Below are positions 7,206-13,241 of a stretch of DNA of 21,135 bases, one piece after another. The stretch covers positions 1-21,135 of the forward strand of contig CAZZHQ010000042.1 of assembly GCA_964654015.1 (NCBI GenBank), read 5' to 3'. Every line of letters starts with the position of its first letter. Position 1 is the first letter of the stretch. A model generated the notes under the pieces. That model made no database searches. It saw only the letters and a list, made by a program, of their open reading frames with translations, and was not told the origin of the DNA. The stretch comes from JAUUZT01 sp964654015. GTDB taxonomy: Bacteria > Chloroflexota > Dehalococcoidia > GIF9 > AB-539-J10. Made by a program: the position numbers and the translations under genes.

Positions 7206-7644
7206 AGTTTACTTCCCATAGTTTGAGCTGTTCGTGCTTGCTATCTTGCGTATTCCAAAATTTTAATTGAAGTACCAATTGAGGTTCAAAGCCACCTCTC
7301 TGTATCTCAAAGGCATGAGCTGCAAACTCGGAGGTTTTGCATTCATAAGTGATGTCGCTTTCTTTATCTACCACTTGTATCAGGTCTGTTACTGGCATGA
7401 TTTCTTCAATGAAAGCTTGCTTGGAGATGCACCAGGCTCGGGGCTTCTGTAGCATATGTCGTGACCCTTTAACTCTTTTTATAAAGATACGGCCAGCGAT
7501 ATGGCCTATTATCTTTTCCTGTGATTTTACAAGAATATCTGCAACTATTTTGGTTGATGTGGTATACTGTTTTAGGTTAATCACTTTATTAAGCCCTCTT
7601 GAAGTTAGTCTCATAACTTCGGGGGGCTGTTTTTTATATATCAT
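7195..7644 (-). CDS. Hypothetical protein in replication operon
   Basis: Not recognised. From ATG 7644 (AAGGAG seven bases upstream; an earlier ATG at 7650 is too close to that SD) it is 149 aa, basic in the N-terminal half (VMRLTSRGLNKVINLKQY) with no membrane segment. It overlaps the preceding gene and the helicase gene by 11 bp each, so translation is coupled and a role with the helicase is plausible, perhaps DNA binding or priming. That role is inference from position. Confidence 0.65.
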   Translation of the reverse strand: MIYKKQPPEVMRLTSRGLNKVINLKQYTTSTKIVADILVKSQEKIIGHIAGRIFIKRVKGSRHMLQKPRAWCISKQAFIEEIMPVTDLIQVVDKESDITYECKTSEFAAHAFEIQRGGFEPQLVLQLKFWNTQDSKHEQLKLWEVNYAE

Positions 7645-8059
7645 AAGCATTCTCCTTTTTCTCTAATATGTATTTGTTCACGTCTGACTTGTTCTCTCTT
7701 TCGTTAGCTATGGAGTTTGGTACTCCAATAGCCTTTTTAAGCTTATTTTGATGCTGTCTAGAAGTAATCCATGTTCTCTCCACCTCCTTTAATTTATTTG
7801 TATTCTGTTCAGGGCTAATCCCGGAAATACCTTTTTGCACTCTGTTAATAGATTCCAACATGGCAAGAGTGAAATATCTGTCAGTTGGTGCTTTTACCTT
7901 GGAGATTTTGCGTTGGGTCTTTACCCATTGAAGAGTATTTCGGATATGGCAGATATCCTCTGATGGAAACCAGATAGCTTTATCAATTGTGGTGGAATCC
8001 AGAGGACAGATTGGGGCTGAGCATTTTTGGTAGCTGGGGCAATTAGTATTGACCGTCAT
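7634..8059 (-). CDS. Hypothetical protein with N-terminal Cys cluster
   Basis: From ATG 8059 (GGGAGG six or so bases upstream, preferred over ATG 8074) the protein is 141 aa. It begins with four Cys in CPSYQKCSAPICPLD, about residues 7-18, which could bind zinc; the rest is charged and Lys/Asn-rich. Similar C-x5-C-x4-C leaders occur in small proteins of mobile elements as I recall, without known function. It overlaps both neighbours in the operon (17 bp upstream, 11 bp downstream). No catalytic motif seen. Confidence 0.62.
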   Translation of the reverse strand: MTVNTNCPSYQKCSAPICPLDSTTIDKAIWFPSEDICHIRNTLQWVKTQRKISKVKAPTDRYFTLAMLESINRVQKGISGISPEQNTNKLKEVERTWITSRQHQNKLKKAIGVPNSIANERENKSDVNKYILEKKENAYDI

Positions 8060-8297
8060 TTTGCCTCCCACCATTGGGAATCAGTAAATCAAGTAAACCC
8101 TGTAGCCTTTTAAGATAATGATTTGAATCGAGGTGAGTGACCTCATCAAACCTGAAATCTAGGGCATCCTTCTTGGCTTCTTCAATTACAATTTCCTTGA
8201 ATACCCGTAGAGCACGTATATCCTTTGTTGTAGCTAGGGCAATAAGCCTTCCTTTTAATTCATCTAGATATTGCAACACTAGAATTGGTTCATTCAT
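8043..8297 (-). CDS. Hypothetical protein, first gene of helicase operon
   Basis: An 84-aa, mostly helical, acidic product (starting MNEPILVLQYLDELKGR) with no membrane segment and no recognised family. GGAGGTG six bases before ATG 8297 gives a strong ribosome site. It overlaps the next gene by 17 bp. The region upstream, between it and the terminator of the 400-aa gene, must hold the operon promoter and contains a 16-bp palindrome. Confidence 0.6.
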   Translation of the reverse strand: MNEPILVLQYLDELKGRLIALATTKDIRALRVFKEIVIEEAKKDALDFRFDEVTHLDSNHYLKRLQGLLDLLIPNGGRQNDGQY

Positions 8298-8342
8298 TTA
8301 CACCTCCATATACCCTTTTACTATTAAACGAAAATTAGTAAG

Positions 8343-8358
8343 CAAAATGGACATTTTG
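8343..8358. promoter_or_regulatory. 16-bp palindrome upstream of the helicase operon
   Basis: CAAAATG-GA-CATTTTG, with 7-bp perfect arms, lies about 46 bp before the first gene's start at 8297. On the minus strand a weak -35/-10 pair (TTGCTT and TAGTAA, 16-bp spacer) follows. It may be an operator; no T-run follows on either strand to make it a terminator. Confidence 0.35.
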
Positions 8359-8364
8359 AAAATG

Positions 8365-8391
8365 AAAAAACCAACCCTATATTAAGGTTGG
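8365..8391 (-). terminator. Rho-independent terminator
   Basis: On the minus strand CCAACC, a 9-nt loop and GGTTGG are followed by six T. It lies 34 bases after the stop of the 400-aa gene and insulates it from the helicase operon. Confidence 0.75.
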
Positions 8392-8424
8392 CACTTTGGT
8401 GGGAAATCTCAGCAGAAAAAGAGT

Positions 8425-9627
8425 TTACTCTATACTTTTCTCTCTATTTGCTTTCAATTTATGTTTGAGCCTACTTCTAGTTTTAATGTTCCTTGTGTAG
8501 TCAACGCCCCAACGTGTTGTTAATGACATACCTAACTTGGATGATAAAGTATAACCCTCGTACGTTGCAGCTATTACATCTTGTAAAACCCATTTTTCTC
8601 TTTTTGTAAGTTTATCTAATGGTAAGTCAAAGTCTGCTAGTCCCAACTCCTCTACCGCTTCTGGAGCAATAGCTAGTTCCTTAAAAAATGGAGTATCGTT
8701 CTCGCTAACACCTTTAGTCCCTCCAAAAATTCTATGCTCACTTATCAAATCATTTTTAATTGCTGTATGCAGATAGCCTGCCATTTTTTTATCGTATGCA
8801 ATGGCAAATCTTTTTAAAAGTCTCAGGTGGAATAAAGAGTTACCATAGTCGATTTTATTAAGATAGCTTTCTTTCTGTTCTTTATTCAACTTAGCTACTT
8901 TTTTGCTTATTGGTTTAACAAATACGTTATATATAGAGCTTCTAGCGTAGTCTGAAGTGTTTACTCTATCAAGACCATAGATATTCCAAACATTGTTTCC
9001 TGCCCAATCTGATAATTCTTTAATAGCATGATGTCTATTTGGTATTGGCCTGTCCGGAAAATAAAACTTACTATATTGTTGAAGATAGGGGTACTCAGCA
9101 ATAAGGCAACGTTCTAATAGTTCTATCTCAGGGTGGTTGGCTTTTCTTCTTTGCATTTCTTCTACCGCAAGTCTTTCAAAGATAATCATCTTAATGTGAG
9201 TTATTAGATGCTCAAGAGGGAGTTGCTCAGAATCTCCAAGCAAATCAATTAAGTAGTTGTAGGGGAGATATCTTGTAAAATCTATCCTCCAACATTTTTC
9301 CCTATCTTTATCAGTCATTAACTGATTAAATATAAAGTCTTCGATAAGACTGCCTTTTATAACAATGTACAGAAGAGATTCACCGTTTAATTTTGAAAAA
9401 TCAGTACTTATTTGGAGCGCAATGTAATAAGACAATGCTAGATATTGAGCTCCACAAGTACATGCATGAACCAAAAAAGCATTCTTGTATTGTTCTGGAT
9501 TATTTGGGTCTAAACTATAAAGCCAACTCAGGTATGTTTGTTGATTTCCCCAGGGGTCTCGTTCCACCTTCTTAAAGCCAGCAAGATTAAATATTAATTC
9601 CTGGAATGTTTCAGTTAGTAATGTCAT
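8425..9627 (-). CDS. Hypothetical protein with sigma-region-4-like C-terminus
   Basis: The 400-aa protein is not recognised as a whole. The C-terminal about 60 residues start LDKLTKREKWVLQDVIAA, continue with GYTLSSKLGMSLTTRWGVDY and end in a basic stretch. This follows the sigma-70 region 4/LuxR-like HTH plan (LT-x-RE-x-x-VL, then G-x-T, then a LGMS turn). The first 330 residues are largely helical with scattered Tyr and Trp and two Cys (ACTCG near 56). It is transcribed divergently from the excisionase-type gene, 135 bp away, so it could regulate that promoter or its own. It has its own terminator. RBS is weak. Function is inference. Confidence 0.65.
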   Translation of the reverse strand: MTLLTETFQELIFNLAGFKKVERDPWGNQQTYLSWLYSLDPNNPEQYKNAFLVHACTCGAQYLALSYYIALQISTDFSKLNGESLLYIVIKGSLIEDFIFNQLMTDKDREKCWRIDFTRYLPYNYLIDLLGDSEQLPLEHLITHIKMIIFERLAVEEMQRRKANHPEIELLERCLIAEYPYLQQYSKFYFPDRPIPNRHHAIKELSDWAGNNVWNIYGLDRVNTSDYARSSIYNVFVKPISKKVAKLNKEQKESYLNKIDYGNSLFHLRLLKRFAIAYDKKMAGYLHTAIKNDLISEHRIFGGTKGVSENDTPFFKELAIAPEAVEELGLADFDLPLDKLTKREKWVLQDVIAATYEGYTLSSKLGMSLTTRWGVDYTRNIKTRSRLKHKLKANREKSIE

Positions 9628-9725
9628 CTGGATAACCTATTTATAATAGTTGAGTTCTTTAAATCTAGAATATTCTCTCCATTTCTATTTCTATCATATT
9701 TTCAGTAAAAGAACAATAAGAACTA

Positions 9726-9754
9726 TTGACATTAACAGTGTATACGCTTATAAT
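9726..9754 (+). promoter_or_regulatory. Consensus sigma-70 promoter for the excisionase gene
   Basis: TTGACA (9726-9731), 17-bp spacer and TATAAT (9749-9754): a perfect match to the vegetative consensus. The spacer contains a near-palindrome AGTGTATACGCT (9737-9748), a possible operator. The expected transcription start at about 9761 is within two bases of the ATG at 9763, so the mRNA would be leaderless. In the excised circle this promoter would also drive int. Confidence 0.85.
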
Positions 9755-9762
9755 AGATAATA

Positions 9763-9948
9763 ATGAATATGATACTTGACACTAAAGAAGCAGCAAGAAG
9801 GCTCGGATTATCTGAGCAACATGTTAGATATCTTCTTGCTAGAGGAGAGATAGAAGGAAAGAAACTAGGTCGTGACTGGGTTGTGCTCAGCCTTGATTAT
9901 AAAAGAAAGAGAAGACGTAAAGGAGGTAATATAGAGAATAGGGTATAG
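9763..9948 (+). CDS. xis: Excisionase-type HTH protein (HTH_17/MerR-like)
   Basis: A 61-aa DNA-binding protein of the excisionase family. Residues 5-45 (LDTKEAARRLGLSEQHVRYL, then a LARGEIEGKKLGRDW wing) are typical HTH_17; the tail is very basic (KRKRRRK). It probably bends att DNA as recombination directionality factor, or controls Int. It has a perfect promoter and no Shine-Dalgarno site, consistent with leaderless translation from ATG 9763 (or 9769). The detached start of int lies 51 bases downstream, so in the circular element xis and int form one operon. In the integrated state its transcript runs into tRNA-Arg antisense. Confidence 0.85.
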   Translation: MNMILDTKEAARRLGLSEQHVRYLLARGEIEGKKLGRDWVVLSLDYKRKRRRKGGNIENRV

Positions 9949-9953
9949 AGAAT

Positions 9954-10035
9954 GTTAAGCAAATTGTTAAGCAAAATTTATTCGTGAGGTGTAGCTAAAA
10001 TGGATAGAATAAGTGTTAAGCAAAAAGTTAAGCAA
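9954..10035 (+). repeat. Putative integrase arm-type sites, right side
   Basis: Four exact copies of GTTAAGCAA at 9954-9962, 9966-9974, 10015-10023 and 10027-10035, arranged as two pairs with 12-bp period and 49 bp between pairs. Matching copies occur beside attL. They flank the start codon and encode VKQ twice in the detached int N-terminus. Likely arm-type binding sites of Int. Confidence 0.65.
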
Positions 10036-10099
10036 GTTAGTAATTGTACTAGCGTCCCTGGAGGGATTCGAACCCACGACCTACTGCTTAGAAGGCAGC
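10000..10099 (+). other. int: Detached 5' end of the integrase gene
   Basis: ATG 10000 is preceded by GAGGTG with an 8- to 9-base spacing. Thirty-three codons run through attR in the frame that, after joining 10099 to 177, continues into the integrase HTH and catalytic domains. The encoded segment starts MDRISVKQKVKQV and then crosses the tRNA antisense. In the integrated state the frame instead runs into tRNA-Arg and stops near 10203. Not an independent gene. Confidence 0.75.
10040..10099. repeat. attR, 60-bp direct repeat
   Basis: Identical to 117-176. This copy, supplied by the element, restores the 3' part of tRNA-Arg; bases from 10100 on are original chromosome. Confidence 0.95.
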
Positions 10100-10126
10100 C
10101 GCTCTATCCAGCTGAGCTACAGGGAC
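10053..10126 (-). tRNA. tRNA-Arg(UCU)
   Basis: 74 nt including the discriminator G. Acceptor GTCCCTG/CAGGGAC, D stem GCTC/GAGC, anticodon stem GCTGC/GCAGT, loop CTTCTAA with anticodon TCT (reads AGA), T loop TTCGAAT. CCA is not encoded. It is the integration site of the element; function is preserved because the att repeat replaces the 3' part. Confidence 0.96.
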
Positions 10127-10237
10127 TGGCGTACGAACAGTTTAACATAGCTTGTGCTTTAATACACATTGTGAATAGTGAACTGAAAAATGACCGCAGT
10201 TAAACTTCAACCCCATATTGGTTCACGTATTAAACTA

Positions 10238-10268
10238 TAAAAACAGAACTTCACTCTGTAGTGAAGTT
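10238..10268 (-). terminator. Rho-independent terminator of the FmdB operon
   Basis: AACTTCACT/AGTGAAGTT, a 9-bp perfect stem with a 4-nt loop (10247-10268). On the minus strand it is followed by CTGTTTTTAT. It lies about 48 bp after the fmdB-type stop and before tRNA-Arg. Confidence 0.8.
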
Positions 10269-10315
10269 GTTTCCTACTTCCAATTAATTCAATGATCTAA
10301 TCTTTATTATTAATC

Positions 10316-10516
10316 CTACTCTTTGGCCGTTACTTTTTTATCTCTAGAGTCGGTGATATAGAAACCAGAGCCCTTAAATACTATGGGTACAGGGGAAAAA
10401 AGGCGTCTTGCATTGCTTTTACATACAGGACACATCGCTACCGCCTTGTCCTTGAAGTCCTGTCTAATTTCGAATCTTTGTTTACAACTCGAACATTGAT
10501 ATTCATAAATAGGCAT
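10316..10516 (-). CDS. FmdB-family zinc ribbon protein
   Basis: A 66-aa protein of the FmdB/putative regulatory zinc ribbon family. It starts MPIYEYQCSSC and has CxxC pairs at about residues 8/11 and 29/32 (CPVC), followed by the family's typical tail with F-K-G-S-G-F-Y. Named after a protein next to formamide/amide-metabolism genes, but the true role is unknown; zinc binding is expected. GGAG precedes the ATG. It is second in a two-gene operon, 20 bp after the Cys/His-rich gene, and shares the CIRCE-controlled promoter. Confidence 0.88.
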   Translation of the reverse strand: MPIYEYQCSSCKQRFEIRQDFKDKAVAMCPVCKSNARRLFSPVPIVFKGSGFYITDSRDKKVTAKE

Positions 10517-10536
10517 TATATATTCTCCATAAGAAT

Positions 10537-10764
10537 TTATTCTGTTGATTGGTCAGGCTGTTCTGTCGATGTTGCTTCGGTATTTTCTTTAGCAGAACGG
10601 ACTTCGAATTCTCCATTCAAATCAGTGACCCCAATCTCAAATTCTGGTTGATGAGCTTGTAATACATGTTTATTCCAGCAATGAGCATGTAAATACACTC
10701 CACATGAGCAATGAAAAACAGCTCTGTCACAAAGCAACTCGTTACCACAAACAGCACAGTTCAT
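10537..10764 (-). CDS. Small Cys/His-rich zinc-binding protein under CIRCE control
   Basis: A 75-aa protein whose first 40 residues carry CAVCGNELLC, CSCGVYLHAHCW and nearby His, enough ligands for two zinc sites (a RING- or ribbon-like knuckle). The C-terminal half is acidic and Glu/Thr-rich, probably disordered. I chose ATG 10764 because GGGAGG lies eight or so bases upstream; an in-frame TTG at 10779 overlaps that SD. It leads the operon with the FmdB-type gene. Promoter and HrcA operator upstream indicate heat or proteotoxic-stress regulation. Family unknown. Confidence 0.78.
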   Translation of the reverse strand: MNCAVCGNELLCDRAVFHCSCGVYLHAHCWNKHVLQAHQPEFEIGVTDLNGEFEVRSAKENTEATSTEQPDQSTE

Positions 10765-10783
10765 ATGATTACCTCCCAAAATA

Positions 10784-10810
10784 TTAGCACTTGTCTCTAT
10801 CGAGTGCTAA
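10784..10810 (-). promoter_or_regulatory. CIRCE element (HrcA operator)
   Basis: TTAGCACTT, 9 bases, GAGTGCTAA. The consensus is TTAGCACTC-N9-GAGTGCTAA, so there is one mismatch in 18 arm positions and the exact N9 spacing. It lies between the -10 box and the start codon of the Cys/His-rich gene, the usual place for HrcA repression. Confidence 0.9.
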
Positions 10811-10838
10811 TTATATTCCAGAAAAGGAACTTTCTCAA
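10810..10838 (-). promoter_or_regulatory. Sigma-70 promoter of the CIRCE-controlled operon
   Basis: On the minus strand TTGAGA (10833-10838), a 17-bp spacer and TATAAT (10810-10815), abutting the CIRCE element. Confidence 0.75.
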
Positions 10839-10885
10839 GTTAATACCTGGTAAATACTATATATGTGGGTGGCCAACACCATATG

Positions 10886-10914
10886 TTGATAGCTATAGTC
10901 TACCGTGATAGAAT
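10886..10914 (+). promoter_or_regulatory. Putative acs promoter
   Basis: TTGATA (10886-10891), 17-bp spacer, TAGAAT (10909-10914). The leader that follows has an inverted repeat TTTTAGG/CCTAAAA (10926-10956) ending 24 bp before the acs start, which could form a leader hairpin. Confidence 0.5.
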
Positions 10915-10980
10915 ATCATGCATTGTTTTAGGCTTTTTATAACGTGAAACCTAAAAACTAATAGGAAACTGGAGGATTTA

Positions 10981-12951
10981 ATGACCACAAACAAAGGAAT
11001 GTTTTCTATGATGGATGAAAAAAGGGTATTTAATCCATCAAAAGAACTCAGTGAAAAAGCTTACATAAAAAGTATGGAAGAATATAAGCAAATATATAAG
11101 GAATCTATCGAAGATCCTGAGAAATTTTGGGCTGGTTTGGCAGACCAATTGGATTGGTATAAAAAATGGGACAAGGTTCTTGTGGAAGATTTTGCCAATG
11201 CTAAACATGAATGGTTTGTAAATGGAAAAATAAATGTAAGTTATAACTGCCTTGATAGACATCTTAAGACTGAACGCAAGGATAAAATAGCTCTTATCTG
11301 GGAAGGTGAGCCTGTTGGACAGAGTAAAAAATATACCTACCAGGAACTTTATGACGAGGTTTGTAAATTCGCTAATGTACTTCTAAAAATGGGAGTTAAG
11401 AAAGGCGACCGTGTCTCTATCTATCTCCCTATGATTCCTGAATTACCTATTGCTCTGCTTGCCTGCGCTCGAATAGGGGCTATACACAATGTAGTTTTTG
11501 GCGGATTCAGCGCTGAAGCACTCAGTGACAGAATAATTAATTGTAGTTCCAACATTCTTATTTGCAGTGACGGCTACTACCGTAATGGAAAAGTGATTCC
11601 CAGTAAAATAGTTGCTGATACCGCTATGGATAACTCTACTTGCATCGAAAGAGCTATTGTTGTTAAAAGAGCCGGTAACCAGGTCAACATGAAAGCTGGA
11701 CGTGATGTATGGTGGCATGATGAGATGATTAGTGATGACATTAAACCGGTATGTGAGCCAGAAGTAATGGATTCGGAAGATCCTCTGTTTATTCTTTACA
11801 CCAGTGGTAGTACCGGTAAACCAAAAGGAGTGCTGCATACACAGGCTGGCTATCTTCTATATGCGATGCAGACTTTTAAGTGGGTATTTGATTATAAAGA
11901 TGAAGATATATATTGGTGTACTGCAGACATTGGCTGGGTAACCGGGCATAGTTATATTGTTTATGGGCCACTGGCTGCAGGTGCAACTACTCTTATGTAC
12001 GAGGGTGTACCTAGTTTTCCTGAACCTGATAGATTCTGGGAAATTGTTGAAAAGTATAAAGTCAGCATCTTTTATACTGCTCCGACAGCTATCAGAGCAA
12101 TTATGCGTGAAGGTGATAAGTGGCCACTTAAACATGATTTATCTTCTCTTCGCATTCTGGGCACAGTGGGGGAGCCAATAAACCCTGAAGTGTGGGTATG
12201 GTATCACCGTGTAATAGGCGGTGGTAACTGCCCTGTTTTAGATACCTGGTGGCAGACAGAGACAGGTGGTTTAGTTATTACTCCTCTTCCCGGCGCAATT
12301 CCACTAAAACCGGGTTCAGCCACTGTACCTTTCCCTGGTATTGAATTAAGTATTTTACGGGAAGATGGAACAGCTGTCGATACAAATGAGGGTGGTTGGC
12401 TGGTAATAAATAGACCATGGCCCGGGTTGATGCGCGGAGTTTATGGTGAACCGGATAGGTTTAAAAATACTTATTTTGTTCAGTTTAAAGGCGTATATAC
12501 GTCAGGAGATGGGGCTCGCCAAGATGAAGATGGGTATTATTGGCTAATGGGACGTATTGATGATGTTATTAACGTTTCAGGACATCGTATTGGAACAGCC
12601 GAGGTTGAAAGTGCTCTTGTATCGCATGAAAAAGTTGCTGAGGCGGCGGTTGTAGGTATGCCCCATGAGATTAAAGGACAGGGCATTTATTCTTTTGTTA
12701 CTCTTAAGATTGGCGTCGAAAAGACGGAAGAGCTTAAAAAGGAACTGAAAGTTCATGTTAGAAAGCAGATTGGCCCCATTGCAACACCTGATAAAATACA
12801 ATTTGCAGATAGTTTACCTAAGACCAGAAGCGGAAAAATTATGCGTAGAATATTAGTTAAAATCGCTAATGGTGATGGAGACAACATGGGTGATATTAGC
12901 ACTTTGGCAGATCCGAGCGTCGTTACTGAATTGATAAAAGGTAACGCATAA
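10981..12951 (+). CDS. acs: Acetyl-CoA synthetase (AMP-forming)
   Basis: Converts acetate, ATP and CoA to acetyl-CoA, AMP and PPi through an acetyl-adenylate (EC 6.2.1.1). The 656-aa length is normal. Seen are the N-terminal ACAS_N domain, the P-loop-like YTSGSTGKPKGV near 273-284, DTWWQTETGG near 421-430, TSGDGARQDEDGYYW with the hinge/GRIDDVINVSGHR, and the C-terminal PKTRSGKIMRR near 612-622, whose Lys is the adenylation residue and the usual acetylation-control site. GGAGG lies seven bases before ATG 10981. It is monocistronic. In an anaerobe it would assimilate acetate. Confidence 0.97.
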   Translation: MTTNKGMFSMMDEKRVFNPSKELSEKAYIKSMEEYKQIYKESIEDPEKFWAGLADQLDWYKKWDKVLVEDFANAKHEWFVNGKINVSYNCLDRHLKTERKDKIALIWEGEPVGQSKKYTYQELYDEVCKFANVLLKMGVKKGDRVSIYLPMIPELPIALLACARIGAIHNVVFGGFSAEALSDRIINCSSNILICSDGYYRNGKVIPSKIVADTAMDNSTCIERAIVVKRAGNQVNMKAGRDVWWHDEMISDDIKPVCEPEVMDSEDPLFILYTSGSTGKPKGVLHTQAGYLLYAMQTFKWVFDYKDEDIYWCTADIGWVTGHSYIVYGPLAAGATTLMYEGVPSFPEPDRFWEIVEKYKVSIFYTAPTAIRAIMREGDKWPLKHDLSSLRILGTVGEPINPEVWVWYHRVIGGGNCPVLDTWWQTETGGLVITPLPGAIPLKPGSATVPFPGIELSILREDGTAVDTNEGGWLVINRPWPGLMRGVYGEPDRFKNTYFVQFKGVYTSGDGARQDEDGYYWLMGRIDDVINVSGHRIGTAEVESALVSHEKVAEAAVVGMPHEIKGQGIYSFVTLKIGVEKTEELKKELKVHVRKQIGPIATPDKIQFADSLPKTRSGKIMRRILVKIANGDGDNMGDISTLADPSVVTELIKGNA

Positions 12952-13241
12952 TATCTGGATTAGTAGGTTAAATTGGCTTTTTGTGATGATTGTTTTGGCA
13001 AAGCTTTGTGGAGGAATAGGTGGTTTGAAATAGTATCACCTTACTAATAGAGATTAGCTATTGCCAATAGTTTAGGGGTAATAGTACAGTCTATGCTGGC
13101 GCAGTTATTATTACTATGCATAAGAATTTAGCATAGTATTTGTAGCGCGCTCACATAAACTTACTTAGAAACTCTTCAAATCTCCATAAAATTAAGGTAG
13201 AATAGTAAGGAATTTTTTTGAAATAGCAGGGGTGACAGATA
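12952..13241. other. Intergenic region between acs and pepA
   Basis: No gene seen. TACTATGC/GCATAGTA (13112-13138, 11-nt loop) is an AT-rich hairpin without a strong T-run, a weak terminator or operator candidate. A possible pepA promoter is TTCAAA, 17 bp, TAGAAT ending near 13205. Confidence 0.4.

Larger units (their letters stand above)
117..10099. mobile_element. Integrative element inserted in tRNA-Arg(UCU)
   Basis: A perfect 60-bp direct repeat (117-176 and 10040-10099) bounds the element. The repeat is the 3' part of the tRNA-Arg gene from the anticodon stem onwards. The intact tRNA is rebuilt at the right end, so the 3' copy there came with the element. Contents include a tyrosine integrase body at the left end, an excisionase-type HTH gene at the right end, an SF3 helicase operon and a block of small membrane proteins. 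No relaxase, type IV secretion, capsid or terminase gene is visible. The layout is closest to a satellite or phage-inducible-island type element, or a mobilisable island; that classification is inference. Confidence 0.93.

Noticed and set aside
10000..10203. 67-aa plus-strand ORF containing GGIRTHDLLLRRQPLYPAEL
   Set aside because: Most of it is the antisense of tRNA-Arg, a well-known spurious ORF. Only its first 100 bases are kept, as the detached int 5' end.
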